Below are positions 44,787 through 53,666 of a stretch of DNA of 64,000 bases, piece by piece (within the stretch, counting starts at the first letter, position 1; each line of letters begins with the position of its first letter). A program made the position numbers and the translations under genes. The notes under the pieces are model-generated. The model had not been told where the DNA came from. It worked only from the letters and a program-made list of their open reading frames with translations, and did not search any database. Origin of the DNA: Qipengyuania flava (GTDB lineage Bacteria > Pseudomonadota > Alphaproteobacteria > Sphingomonadales > Sphingomonadaceae); assembly GCF_011762005.1 (NCBI RefSeq), contig NZ_JAASQU010000001.1:248001-312000 (forward strand), given 5' to 3'.

Positions 44787-46226
44787 TTACCTGAACGGCG
44801 GCTCGTTGAAAGCGCGCAGCTTGCGGCTGTGCAGGCGCGGGCCTTCCTCCTTGAGCAGCTTGCAGGCCGTCACCCCGATCTGGAGGTGCGCCGCAATCGC
44901 TTCCTCGTAGAAAGCATTGGCCTGGCCCGGCAGCTTGATCTCGCCGTGCAGCGGCTTGTCCGACACGCACAGCAGCGTGCCGTAGGGTACGCGGAAGCGA
45001 TACCCCTGGCCCGCGATCGTGGCGCTTTCCATATCGACGCCGACCGCGCGGCTAAGGCTCATGCGCTTGGCCGATTGCGTGAAGCGCAGTTCCCAGTTGC
45101 GATCGTCGGTGGTGACGACGGTGCCGGTACGCATGCGCTTCTTGAGGTCCGCGCCATGTTCGCCCGAGACCTGCTCCGCCGCGCCGGCAAGCGCCTGCTG
45201 CACTTCGGCGATCGCTGGCAGCGGGATTTCGGGCGGCAGCACCGGGTCGAGCACGTGATCATCGCGCAGATAGGCGTGCGCGAGCACGTAATCGCCGATC
45301 TTCTGGCTGGGACGCAGGCCCCCGCAGTGGCCGATCATCAGCCACGCTTCGGGACGCAGCACGGCGAGGTGATCGCAGATCGTCTTGGCGTTGGAGGGCC
45401 CGACGCCGATATTGACCAGCGTGATGCCTTCGCGATTGGGCCCGACCAGGTGGTAGGCGGGCATCTGGTGACGCCGCCACGCAGTATCCGACAGTTGCGC
45501 GCGCGCATTGTCGGTCTTTTCGGTCAGCATCAGCCCGCCTGCGCCGGCCAGCGCGGTATAGCCGTTCGATCCCAACTGCGCGCCTGCCCAGTCAACGAAT
45601 TCATCGACATAGCGGTGATAGTTGGTGAACAGGATGAATCGCTGGAAGTGATCGGTGCTGGTGCCGGTGTAATGGGCCAGCCGCGCGAGGCTGAAGTCGG
45701 TACGCAGCCCGTCGAACAGCGACAGCGGGATCGGGTCCTCGTCGTTCTCGAGCACGATGCCATCGGCCAGTTCGTCGCCGATGTCGGCCAGTTCGGTCGA
45801 CGGGAAGTGGCGTGCAATCAGATTGGGATCGACCCCGACCAGTTCCGCACCGGCTTCGCCGTCGAGCACGTAGGGGAAAGGGATCTCCTGCTTGGAAGAT
45901 CCCACTTCGAGTTCGACCTCGTAATTCTCGTCGATCAGTTCGAGTTGTTCGCGCAGGTAATCGCGGAACAGGACGGGGCGCGTCACCGTGGTCGTGTACA
46001 GACCTGGTGCATTGAGCCGACCGAAGGCGCGATTGCGGTCCTCGGGCTGGTCGCCGCCGCGAAAACGCAGGCGCAGTTCGGGATAGGCATAACTGCCGTC
46101 GCTGCGGCGCTCGGGTGCGGGGAGGATGCGTTCGCGACCGAAGGCGATGACATCTTCGCGCAGCCGCGCGACGGCAGCGTCGTAGATCTTCTCGAGCCGA
46201 TCGAGTGTTTGTTCGATTGATTCCAT
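44787..46226 (-). CDS. amn: AMP nucleosidase
   Basis: Hydrolyses AMP to adenine and ribose-5-phosphate. 479 residues. The Amn N-terminal domain is followed by the phosphorylase-like domain with LINIGVGPSNAKT-type sequence (seen as TLVNIGVGPSNAKTICDH), LMIGHCGGLRPSQKIGDYVL and VDMESATIAGQGYRFRVPYG. AGGAG precedes the ATG. Lies between the SDR gene and the terminator of the rpsF operon. Confidence 0.94.
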   Translation of the reverse strand: MESIEQTLDRLEKIYDAAVARLREDVIAFGRERILPAPERRSDGSYAYPELRLRFRGGDQPEDRNRAFGRLNAPGLYTTTVTRPVLFRDYLREQLELIDENYEVELEVGSSKQEIPFPYVLDGEAGAELVGVDPNLIARHFPSTELADIGDELADGIVLENDEDPIPLSLFDGLRTDFSLARLAHYTGTSTDHFQRFILFTNYHRYVDEFVDWAGAQLGSNGYTALAGAGGLMLTEKTDNARAQLSDTAWRRHQMPAYHLVGPNREGITLVNIGVGPSNAKTICDHLAVLRPEAWLMIGHCGGLRPSQKIGDYVLAHAYLRDDHVLDPVLPPEIPLPAIAEVQQALAGAAEQVSGEHGADLKKRMRTGTVVTTDDRNWELRFTQSAKRMSLSRAVGVDMESATIAGQGYRFRVPYGTLLCVSDKPLHGEIKLPGQANAFYEEAIAAHLQIGVTACKLLKEEGPRLHSRKLRAFNEPPFR

Positions 46227-46300
46227 GGGCGTTTCTCCTGCCTCTTGTTGTTTTCGGATTTGCGTCGCCGCCCAACATAGGGTGCGTTCGCGGTTCTTAC

Positions 46301-46334
46301 AAAAAGGGCGCGGCGACCGAAGCCACCGCGCCCT
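46301..46334 (-). terminator. Intrinsic terminator of the rpsF-rpsR-rplI operon
   Basis: GGGCGCGG at 46306-46313 pairs perfectly with CCGCGCCC at 46326-46333. Read leftward, TTTTT follows at 46305-46301. It lies 26 bp after the rplI stop. Confidence 0.9.
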
Positions 46335-46359
46335 GTTTGTCTGTCGTACGAAACGAAGA

Positions 46360-46995
46360 TCAGCCCTCGGCGGTCTCTTCGCCAGCGTCTGCTTCGTCGC
46401 CTTCGCCTTCGAGCATGTCGGCGGGGATTTCGCCGGGCTCGAGCGTCGAATCGATGCGGTTGGCTTCGGCCTGCTCTTCGATCTCGCGCTGCTCGTCTTC
46501 GAACATCTGCGCCATCACGTCGATGCCCTGGCTCTGCAGTTCGGCTTCGTCGTCCGAACGAGCGACATTGGCCTTGATCGTGACCGAGACTTCGGGGTGC
46601 AGGTCGATGCGGACTTCATGCATGCCGATCGACTTGATCGGGTCACCCATGATGACCTGCTTCTTGTCGATCTCGTGGCCCTTTTCGCCAAGCGAAGCAG
46701 CGATGTCGCGGACATTGACCGAACCGTAAAGCTGGCCGGTGTTCGACGCGGCGCGGATCAGGACGATTTCCTCGCCGGCGACCTTTTCGCCTGACTTTTC
46801 GGCTTCGGTACGACGCTCGGCGTTTTCCTTTTCCAGGCGGTCGCGGTTCGCCTCGAAGACCTTCTTGTTGGCTTCGTTGGCGCGCAGCGCCTTCTTCTGC
46901 GGGAGCAGGAAGTTGCGGGCATAGCCGTCCTTCACGGTGACGACGTCACCGATCGAGCCGAGCTTTTCGATCCTCTGAAGGAGAATGATATCCAT
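46360..46995 (-). CDS. rplI: 50S ribosomal protein L9 with acidic C-terminal extension
   Basis: 211 residues against about 150 in E. coli. The N-terminal L9 domain ([20 protein letters not shown], then [15 protein letters not shown]) and the long helix and C-terminal domain ([14 protein letters not shown]) are normal. From about residue 150 an acidic Glu/Asp/Ala tail runs to the end, ETAEG. Last gene of the rpsF-rpsR-rplI operon. Confidence 0.96.
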   Translation of the reverse strand: MDIILLQRIEKLGSIGDVVTVKDGYARNFLLPQKKALRANEANKKVFEANRDRLEKENAERRTEAEKSGEKVAGEEIVLIRAASNTGQLYGSVNVRDIAASLGEKGHEIDKKQVIMGDPIKSIGMHEVRIDLHPEVSVTIKANVARSDDEAELQSQGIDVMAQMFEDEQREIEEQAEANRIDSTLEPGEIPADMLEGEGDEADAGEETAEG

Positions 46996-47006
46996 CGAAG
47001 TTCTCC

Positions 47007-47231
47007 TTACTTCACGATGTACGGCAGCAGGCCGATGTGGCGCGCGCGCTTGATGGCCTTGGCCAGTTCACGCTGCTTCTTCGCGCTGACGGCGGTGATG
47101 CGGCTGGGGACGATCTTGCCACGCTCGGACATGAAGCCCTGCAGCAGGCGCACATCCTTGTAGTCGATCGCGGGGGCGTTCTTGCCCGAGAAGGGGCAGG
47201 ACTTGCGGCGGCGGAAAAACGGGCGGGCCAT
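47007..47231 (-). CDS. rpsR: 30S ribosomal protein S18
   Basis: 74 residues. [20 protein letters not shown], then [20 protein letters not shown] and [20 protein letters not shown] are standard S18. It forms a heterodimer with S6 on the 30S platform. Its ATG overlaps the rpsF stop by one base. Confidence 0.97.
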   Translation of the reverse strand: MARPFFRRRKSCPFSGKNAPAIDYKDVRLLQGFMSERGKIVPSRITAVSAKKQRELAKAIKRARHIGLLPYIVK

Positions 47232-47596
47232 CAGTTACGCTCCTCGCGGTCGCGGCGCTTCTTCGCATCGCGCTCGTTCTTGCGCATCATCACGCTGGGG
47301 CCTTCCTCGTGCTCGTCGACGCGGATGGTCATGTAGCGGATGACGTCTTCATTGATGCGGGTCTGGCGCTCGAGCTCCTGCACGACGGCGCCGGGGCCCT
47401 CGATGTTGAGCATCACGAAATGCGCCTTGCGGTTGCGGTCGATCTTGTAGGCGAGGTTCTTGAGGCCCCAGGTCTCCGTCTTGGTGACCTTGCCTTCGTT
47501 CTTCTCGACAATCTCGGTAGCGGTGGCGGCGAGCTGGTCGACCTGAGCCTGGCTCAGATCCTGTCGCGCCAAGAAAACATGCTCGTATAGAGCCAT
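47231..47596 (-). CDS. rpsF: 30S ribosomal protein S6
   Basis: 121 residues. The S6 fold is clear in [40 protein letters not shown] and [19 protein letters not shown]. The C-terminal tail is basic-acidic and ends in REERN, so the last residue is Asn. RimK of E. coli extends a C-terminal glutamate of S6, and the lack of one here is notable given the nearby rimB-rimK. First gene of the operon. Confidence 0.96.
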   Translation of the reverse strand: MALYEHVFLARQDLSQAQVDQLAATATEIVEKNEGKVTKTETWGLKNLAYKIDRNRKAHFVMLNIEGPGAVVQELERQTRINEDVIRYMTIRVDEHEEGPSVMMRKNERDAKKRRDREERN

Positions 47597-47811
47597 GCCC
47601 TTGTCCTTTCACATGTGGCCGATCGCTGGCTTGTCCGCGGGATTGCGGGGCCCCTCCGGCTTTCTTCGACATCCCGGCGAATCCGGCGGGCCGGACACGA
47701 GGGATGCGCGCACATAGCGGGATTGGCGGGGATTGCAAGCCAAGTTCGGGGCTTGGCACGCGGGAACGCTGCGGGCAGGGCGGTATTGCATGTGCAACGA
47801 AGGAGCAAGAC

Positions 47812-48762
47812 GTGCCCGGTGGATTAGTAGCCCTGCTTGACGACGTATCGATCATCGCCCGGACGGCCGCCGCCTCGATCGACGATATCGGTGTCGCAGC
47901 ATCCAAGGCGGGATCGAAGACCGCCGGCGTCGTGATCGACGATGCGGCGGTCACGCCGAGCTATGTCACCGGCCTCAGCCCCGCACGCGAGCTGCCGATC
48001 ATCTGGAACATCACCAAGGGCAGCCTGAAGAACAAGCTGATCATCCTGCTGCCCGGCGCGCTACTGCTGAGCTGGCTGCTGCCCAGCGCGATCCTCTTCA
48101 TCCTGATGGCGGGCGGCGCCTACCTCTCCTACGAAGGCGCGGAGAAGGTCATGGAAAAGCTCGGCGGGCAAAAGCACGGCCTCACCGTCGAAGACGAGAT
48201 CGTCGATCCGGTGGCATTCGAAAAGCAGCGCGTTTCCGGGGCGATCCGCACCGACCTGATCCTGTCGGCCGAGATCATGGCGATCACGCTGAACGAAGTC
48301 GCGGCCGAGGATTTCATCGTCCGCGCGGGCGTGCTGGCGATTGTCGGCATCGCCGTGACGCTGGTGGTCTATGGCTCGGTGGCGCTGATCGTGAAGCTCG
48401 ACGATATCGGACTGCACCTGCGCGAGAAATCCTCGCAGGCGGCGCAGGCGTTCGGCCAGTTTCTTGTCAATTCGGTGCCCTACCTGCTGACGACGCTGTC
48501 CTTCGTCGGCACCATCGCCATGCTGTGGGTTGGCGGCGGGATCATCCTGCACAGCCTGCATGAGCTCGGACTGCACGGCCCCTCGGACTGGGCGCATGGC
48601 CTGCAACACACGGTCGAGGCGGTGACCGGCGGGCTGTCGGGCATTCTGGGCTGGGCGACTTATGCGGGCCTCTCTGCTCTGGCGGGGCTCGTGCTCGGCG
48701 TGGTGATCGCGCTGCTGGTGCACAATGTCTTCAAGCTCGGTCAGACGCATGCCGAGCACTGA
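47812..48762 (+). CDS. DUF808 family membrane protein
   Basis: 316 residues from a GTG at 47812 with AAGGAG seven bases before it. The DUF808 N-terminus is GGLVALLDDVSIIARTAAAS and IDDIGVAASKAG. Several helices follow (LIILLPGALLLSWLLPSAIL, FIVRAGVLAIVGIAVTLVVYG, and two more). Members such as E. coli YedI are inner-membrane proteins of unknown role. The frame upstream of the GTG is unrelated. Confidence 0.9.
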   Translation: MPGGLVALLDDVSIIARTAAASIDDIGVAASKAGSKTAGVVIDDAAVTPSYVTGLSPARELPIIWNITKGSLKNKLIILLPGALLLSWLLPSAILFILMAGGAYLSYEGAEKVMEKLGGQKHGLTVEDEIVDPVAFEKQRVSGAIRTDLILSAEIMAITLNEVAAEDFIVRAGVLAIVGIAVTLVVYGSVALIVKLDDIGLHLREKSSQAAQAFGQFLVNSVPYLLTTLSFVGTIAMLWVGGGIILHSLHELGLHGPSDWAHGLQHTVEAVTGGLSGILGWATYAGLSALAGLVLGVVIALLVHNVFKLGQTHAEH

Positions 48763-49393
48763 GTTGCCGGTCCTCTACACCTGTGCAGGATCGCGTGGGC
48801 TGCGCGCGACTTGGGCGGCGGAAGAAGCGGGCGTCGCGATCGACCTGCGGTTGTTGCCGTTCCCGCCGCGTTTCCAGGCGCCCGAGTTTCTCGAGATCAA
48901 CCCGCTGGGCACCGTTCCCATGCTGGTCGATGGTGAAACCGCAATGACCGAAAGTTGCGCGATTGCGCATTATCTGGCGAGCAAGGGGAGCGATCGCTCA
49001 CTGGTGGTGGAGCCGGACGAGGCGGATTTTGCCGCCTATCTCGACTTTACCTATCACGCGGATGCCACGATCACCTTCCCGCAAACCGTCTACATGCGGT
49101 TCGCGCTGTTCGAGAAGGACAAGGGCTGGGGCGAGGCGGGACAGGCCTATGCAAAGTGGTTCTGGAAACGGCTCGTCAAGCTCGAGCAAAGGCTCGAGAG
49201 CCGCGAATATCTGTGCGCCGACCGCTTTACCGTTGCGGATATTTGTTGCGGCTACGCGCTCATCCTTGCGCGCAAGGTCGGCCTCGACGAAGGCGTTCCG
49301 GCAACGCTCAAGGCCTATCGCGAGCGGCTGACCGCGCGTGAAGGCTACTTCCGCGCCGTCGAACGCGAGGCCGCCGGACCCGCGGCGATCTAG
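48749..49393 (+). CDS. Glutathione S-transferase
   Basis: 214 residues. The thioredoxin-like N-terminal domain has VLYTCAGSRGLRATWAAEEA, the conserved cis-Pro in NPLGTVPMLVDG, and the glutathione site TESCAIAHYLAS. The helical C-terminal domain has LCADRFTVADICCGYAL. Substrate unknown. Overlaps the DUF808 gene end by 14 bp. Convergent with mpl, overlapping its stop by 4 bp. Confidence 0.88.
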   Translation: MPSTELPVLYTCAGSRGLRATWAAEEAGVAIDLRLLPFPPRFQAPEFLEINPLGTVPMLVDGETAMTESCAIAHYLASKGSDRSLVVEPDEADFAAYLDFTYHADATITFPQTVYMRFALFEKDKGWGEAGQAYAKWFWKRLVKLEQRLESREYLCADRFTVADICCGYALILARKVGLDEGVPATLKAYRERLTAREGYFRAVEREAAGPAAI

Positions 49394-50817
49394 GCCAGCC
49401 GGTCGAACAGGTCGCGGGCGAAGGCGCTCAACGTATCGTCGCGCGCACCCATGATGACGATCCGGTCGCCGGGGCGAGCGATCTGCGCCAGCCGATCGCC
49501 GACTGCGCTGCGCTCGGCTATGTGTTCGGCATGACCACCGGCCTGTTCGACCAGCGCGACGATCCGTTCGCTGCCCTCGCTGCGGTCGACCGTGCCCCCG
49601 AAATAGACCGGATTGCATAGGAACACGCGGTCTTGCTCGTCGAGTTCGCTAGCGAAGGTCTGCGCCAATTCCTCGCCCATTTGCCGCAAGGGGCCGTATC
49701 CATGCGGCTGGAAGAAGGCGAGAACGCGCCCCGGATGCGCCTTGAGCGTCCGCAAGGTCGCCGCACACTTCTCGGGATTGTGGCCGAAGTCGTCGATCAC
49801 CGTAATGCCCGACGGGCTGGAGCCGATCACGTCGAAACGCCGGGCAAGACCGTCGAACCCGGCCAGGGCCTCGACCGCCTTCGCCACCGGGATCCCGGCA
49901 GCGGCGGCACCCGCAATGGCGGCAAGCGCGTTGGACAGATTGTGTCGGCCGGGAAGGTTGAGCGTCAGCGCGTGCTCGCTGCCATCGTGCCGGTCGATCA
50001 CCAGCGCGGCCTGGCGCATGGGACCTTCGGCGAGCGACCCTGCGACGACGCCGATCTGCGCCTTCTCCTGCGCGATGCCGAAGGTGATCACTTCCTTCGC
50101 CAGCGGCAGCAGCGCAAGCGCTTCAGGATCGTCGGCATTGATAACGGCGATGCGGCTGCGCGAGAGATAGTCTCCGAACAGCTGTCGCAGTTCCTCCATG
50201 CTCTTGTGGTCGAGGCTGACGTTGAGCAGTACGCCGACCGCAGGGCGATAGAGCGCGATCGAACCGTCGCTTTCGTCGACTTCGCTGACATAGAGGCTCT
50301 GTCCGCCGACGACGGCGCTGGCATAGGGCCGGTCGGGCGCGACGAAATTCTTCATCACCGCGCCGTTCATGATCGTGGGTTCGCGGCCGCAGGCTTGGAG
50401 GATCCAGCCCAGCATGCCGGTAACGGTCGACTTTCCGCTGGTCCCCGCAACCGCCAGCCCGGCGCCGCTGGTGTTGAACAGGATCGAATTGAGCTCGGCT
50501 CGGGTGAGCCGCAGGCATTCGAGTTCGCGAGCGCGGCGTGCGTCGGGCACGCTGTCTTCTACCGCGGCGCTGGCGACGAGGATCTGTTCACCCGATACGA
50601 TGCCGCTGCCGTCTTGCGGGTGGAGGCCGAAGCCCTGCGCTTCGAGTGCAGCAAATTTGTCCGGCATGCGGCCCTGGTCGCGGCTGCGGTCCGAACCCTC
50701 GACCGTGCAGTCACGGCCGCGCAGGATCTGCGCCAGCGGCAGCATTCCCGATCCGCCGATGCCGCAAAAGAAGAACGGGCGCGCGAAGAGTTCATCTGGA
50801 GTGGGCATATCGCTCAT
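49390..50817 (-). CDS. mpl: UDP-MurNAc:L-Ala-gamma-D-Glu-mDAP ligase (Mpl)
   Basis: 475 residues, a MurC-like Mur ligase used in murein recycling to attach recovered tripeptide to UDP-MurNAc. FFFCGIGGSGMLPLAQILRG opens it. The ATP loop is AVAGTSGKSTVTGMLG. LNVSLDHKSMEELRQ and VIDDFGHNPEKCAATLRTLK are typical of Mpl and MurC. A separate murC would normally be in the dcw cluster, which is not here. ATG 50817 (MSDMPTPDEL) or 50808. Divergent from ldcA with 54 bp between. Confidence 0.85.
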   Translation of the reverse strand: MSDMPTPDELFARPFFFCGIGGSGMLPLAQILRGRDCTVEGSDRSRDQGRMPDKFAALEAQGFGLHPQDGSGIVSGEQILVASAAVEDSVPDARRARELECLRLTRAELNSILFNTSGAGLAVAGTSGKSTVTGMLGWILQACGREPTIMNGAVMKNFVAPDRPYASAVVGGQSLYVSEVDESDGSIALYRPAVGVLLNVSLDHKSMEELRQLFGDYLSRSRIAVINADDPEALALLPLAKEVITFGIAQEKAQIGVVAGSLAEGPMRQAALVIDRHDGSEHALTLNLPGRHNLSNALAAIAGAAAAGIPVAKAVEALAGFDGLARRFDVIGSSPSGITVIDDFGHNPEKCAATLRTLKAHPGRVLAFFQPHGYGPLRQMGEELAQTFASELDEQDRVFLCNPVYFGGTVDRSEGSERIVALVEQAGGHAEHIAERSAVGDRLAQIARPGDRIVIMGARDDTLSAFARDLFDRLA

Positions 50818-50871
50818 TCGCGTGCAGCTATTGAGTTGTGTCGCCCGACACAAGCGCGCTAGCACGCGCGA

Positions 50872-51696
50872 ATGGTCAGAATTGCGATCTGTGCACCTGG
50901 AAAACGGCTCAAGCGCGACCGCGCCGATATGGTCGAGGCGCTGGCGGCGGGACGTGACGACGTGTCGCTGCATTTCCATGAACAGTGTTTCGCCGAAGAC
51001 GGGCATTTTGCTGGTGACGATGGCGTGCGGTTGCGCGCGCTGGTCGACTGCGCGAACGATCCCGCCTTCGATGCCGTGTGGTTCGCGATGGGCGGCTATG
51101 GCTCGAACCGGATCGCAGCGCAGGCAATCGCGCAGATGAATGCGGCGGCGCGGGCGAAATCCTACCTCGGCTATTCGGACACCGGCTTCCTGCTCGGCGC
51201 GCTTTACCGCGACGGCATCGGACGGGTGGCGCATGGGCCGCTGGCTGGCGACATCCGGCGCGAGGGCGGGGAGAGGGCCGTCGAACGTGCGCTGGACTGG
51301 CTGAAGGGGCATGTTTCCGGGCTCGAACCGGGTCTCGACGAACGCCCGGCGGTCGCATTCAACCTCACCACGCTGGCGATGCTCGTCGGGACCGATCTCG
51401 CGCCCGACCTCGGGGGGCATGTGGTCCTGATCGAGGAAGTGGCCGAGCATCTCTATGCGGTCGACCGGATGCTGTTCCATGTTACGCAGCACCTGAAAGG
51501 CATCGCGGGGCTACGTCTCGGCCGGATCAGCGATGTGCCGGAAAACGACCGGCCCTTTGGAACGGACGAGGTCGCCATCGTCGAAGATTGGTGCGCGCGC
51601 AGCGGCATTCCCTATCTCGGCCGCGCCGACATCGGCCACGACGCTGCCAACAAGATTGTCCCCTTCGGGCTTGAGGCACGCGTCCCACGGGCCTAG
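50872..51696 (+). CDS. ldcA: LD-carboxypeptidase (S66 family)
   Basis: 274 residues. The S66 nucleophile elbow is seen in VWFAMGGYGSNRI. In canonical LdcA this is a G-G-Y/S-G segment. LGYSDTGFLLGALYRDG is the dimer/catalytic region. VVLIEEVAEHLYAVDRML holds the catalytic Glu, and GRADIGHDAANKIVPFG the His. It removes the terminal D-Ala from muropeptide tetrapeptides, giving the tripeptide used by Mpl. Its pairing with mpl supports the call. Family members with altered specificity exist. Confidence 0.85.
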   Translation: MVRIAICAPGKRLKRDRADMVEALAAGRDDVSLHFHEQCFAEDGHFAGDDGVRLRALVDCANDPAFDAVWFAMGGYGSNRIAAQAIAQMNAAARAKSYLGYSDTGFLLGALYRDGIGRVAHGPLAGDIRREGGERAVERALDWLKGHVSGLEPGLDERPAVAFNLTTLAMLVGTDLAPDLGGHVVLIEEVAEHLYAVDRMLFHVTQHLKGIAGLRLGRISDVPENDRPFGTDEVAIVEDWCARSGIPYLGRADIGHDAANKIVPFGLEARVPRA

Positions 51697-51718
51697 GCGC
51701 GCCCACGAGGAGATATCG

Positions 51719-52657
51719 ATGACTGCATTTATCTTTCCCGGTCAGGGCAGCCAGAAGGTCGGCATGGGCGTCGAACTCGCCGAAGCCAGCGCGCATGCCC
51801 GCGAGGTGTTCGAAGAGGTCGACGAGGCGCTCAAGCAGAAGCTGTCGGCGTTGATGAAGGACGGCCCGGAGAGCGAGCTTACCATGACTGCCAATGCGCA
51901 GCCCGCGATAATGGCCAATTCGGTTGCCACCGCGCGCGTGCTGGAGAAGGACTTCGGGATCGTGCTGGCCGACAAGGCCGAATGTGTCGCCGGCCATTCG
52001 CTCGGCGAATACAGTGCGCTGTGCGCCGCGGGTGCGTTCTCGCTGACGGATACCGCCAAGCTCCTTCGCCTGCGCGGCATTGCGATGCAGGACGCGGTGC
52101 CGATCGGTGTGGGCGCGATGGCCGCATTGCTGGGTGCCGATATCGAGAAGGCCAGCGCGCTGGCCGAAGCCGCTGCCGAAGGGCAGGTGTGCGAAGTCGC
52201 GAATGACAACGACCCGACGCAGGTGGTCATCTCGGGTCACGCCGAGGCCATCGAACGCGCGATTGCGCTGGCGAAGGATCACGGCATCAAGCGCGGTATC
52301 AAGCTGCCCGTCTCTGCACCCTTCCATTGCTCGCTCATGGGCCCCGCAGCGCTGCGGATGAAGAATGCGCTGGCAGAAACTCCGCCGCAGGCCTTCGCCG
52401 TGCCGATCTACGCCAATGTCACTGCAACCCGCGTTACCGACCCGGCGGAAGAACAGGGATTGCTCGTCGAACAGATTACGGGGCGCGTCCGCTGGCGCGA
52501 AAGCGTGCTGGCCATGCATGACGCAGGCATTGCGCGCTTCGTTGAAATAGGCGGCAAGGTGCTCGCCCCGATGGTCGGGCGCATCGCCAAGGAAGCCGAA
52601 ACCGTCAGCCTCGTGACGATGGAAGACCTCGAGAATTTCGCCAAGGAGAACGCATGA
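51719..52657 (+). CDS. fabD: Malonyl-CoA:ACP transacylase
   Basis: 312 residues. TAFIFPGQGSQKVGMGVELA at the N-terminus and the nucleophile Ser94 in AGHSLGEYSAL are diagnostic. The catalytic His lies in SAPFHCSLM. It loads malonyl onto ACP for fatty-acid synthesis. GAGGAG precedes the ATG at 51719. Frames upstream belong to ldcA antisense reading. It overlaps fabG by 4 bp. Confidence 0.97.
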   Translation: MTAFIFPGQGSQKVGMGVELAEASAHAREVFEEVDEALKQKLSALMKDGPESELTMTANAQPAIMANSVATARVLEKDFGIVLADKAECVAGHSLGEYSALCAAGAFSLTDTAKLLRLRGIAMQDAVPIGVGAMAALLGADIEKASALAEAAAEGQVCEVANDNDPTQVVISGHAEAIERAIALAKDHGIKRGIKLPVSAPFHCSLMGPAALRMKNALAETPPQAFAVPIYANVTATRVTDPAEEQGLLVEQITGRVRWRESVLAMHDAGIARFVEIGGKVLAPMVGRIAKEAETVSLVTMEDLENFAKENA

Positions 52658-53409
52658 TGTTCAGTCTCGAAGGAAAGACCGCTCTGGTTACCGGTGCCAG
52701 CGGCGGGATAGGTTCGTCGATCGCCTATGCGCTGGCCAAGCAGGGTGCGCGGCTCGCGCTGTCGGGATCGAATGCCGACAAGCTGCGCGCCTTTCGCGAG
52801 CAGCTCAACGACGAGTTCGGGCACGACCATGTCGAGATTACCTGCGATCTTTCCAATCCGACGCAGGTAGAGGAGCTGATCCCGGCCACCGTCGACACGC
52901 TGGGCCGCATGGACATCCTCGTCAACAACGCCGGCATCACGCGCGACAATCTCGCGATGCGGATGAAGGACGAGGAATGGGACCAGGTGATCCGCATCAA
53001 TCTCGAAGCCAGCTTCCGCCTGATGCGGGCTAGCGCGCGGCCGATGATGAAAGCCAAGGGCGGGCGGATCATTTCGATCACCAGCGTGGTCGGGCACACC
53101 GGCAACCCCGGCCAGATGAACTACACAGCGGCGAAGGCGGGCCTCACCGCGATGTCGAAGAGCCTCGCGCAGGAACTGGCCAGCCGCAACATCACTGTGA
53201 ATTGCGTCGCGCCCGGCTTCATCCGCACTGCGATGACTGATGCGCTGACCGACGACCAGAAAAGCGCGATCAATTCTCGGATCCCCATGGGCCGTATGGG
53301 CGAGGGCGAGGAAATCGGTGCCGCAGTCGCCTATCTCGCCAGTGACGAGGCCGCCTATGTCACCGGCCAGACGCTGCATGTGAACGGCGGCATGGCGATG
53401 CCGGGCTGA
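52654..53409 (+). CDS. fabG: 3-oxoacyl-ACP reductase
   Basis: 251 residues. SDR enzyme with VTGASGGIGSSIAYALAKQG, DILVNNAGITRDNLAMRMKD (the FabG-type stretch), SITSVVGHTGNPGQMNYTAA containing the Ser and Tyr, and VTGQTLHVNGGMAM at the end. It reduces beta-ketoacyl-ACP with NADPH. ATG 52654 or 52657, both overlapping fabD. acpP and fabF, which often follow, are absent from this spot. Confidence 0.96.
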   Translation: MMFSLEGKTALVTGASGGIGSSIAYALAKQGARLALSGSNADKLRAFREQLNDEFGHDHVEITCDLSNPTQVEELIPATVDTLGRMDILVNNAGITRDNLAMRMKDEEWDQVIRINLEASFRLMRASARPMMKAKGGRIISITSVVGHTGNPGQMNYTAAKAGLTAMSKSLAQELASRNITVNCVAPGFIRTAMTDALTDDQKSAINSRIPMGRMGEGEEIGAAVAYLASDEAAYVTGQTLHVNGGMAMPG

Positions 53410-53420
53410 GACGCCCCAGC

Positions 53421-53459
53421 GGGCGCGACCCGGGCGCGACCCGGGCGCGACCCGGGCGC
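53421..53459. repeat. 11-bp tandem repeat between fabG and dnaN
   Basis: GGGCGCGACCC is repeated three times and starts a fourth copy (GGGCGC), ten bases after the fabG stop. Each junction reads CCCGGG, so the array is rich in palindromes. The next bases, GGGGCCCGG, continue the GC run. The rest of the 257-bp spacer up to dnaN holds no gene. It may be a transcription stop or an expandable microsatellite-like tract. Confidence 0.85.
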
Positions 53460-53666
53460 AGGGGCCCGGTCCGCCTCGCGGACACTCGCAAACGCCGTAT
53501 ATGGTCTTCCCGAAGCGATAAACGCCCACTTTTCCCCAAGGAAATCGGACGCGGGCGGCTTGCGGCTTGCTCCACCCGAGCGCCCCGCTAGGGTGACCGT
53601 TCATATTCCGGCGCTGCAGGGGCGATTCCGGCCCTGCCTGCGCCCTAGAGGGACGAAAGTAGGACC

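Noticed and set aside
47597-47811. Possible S6:S18 autoregulatory leader upstream of rpsF
   Set aside because: GC-rich hairpins with CCGG/CCGGC are present, but I could not fold a convincing match to the known motif. A covariance-model scan would decide.
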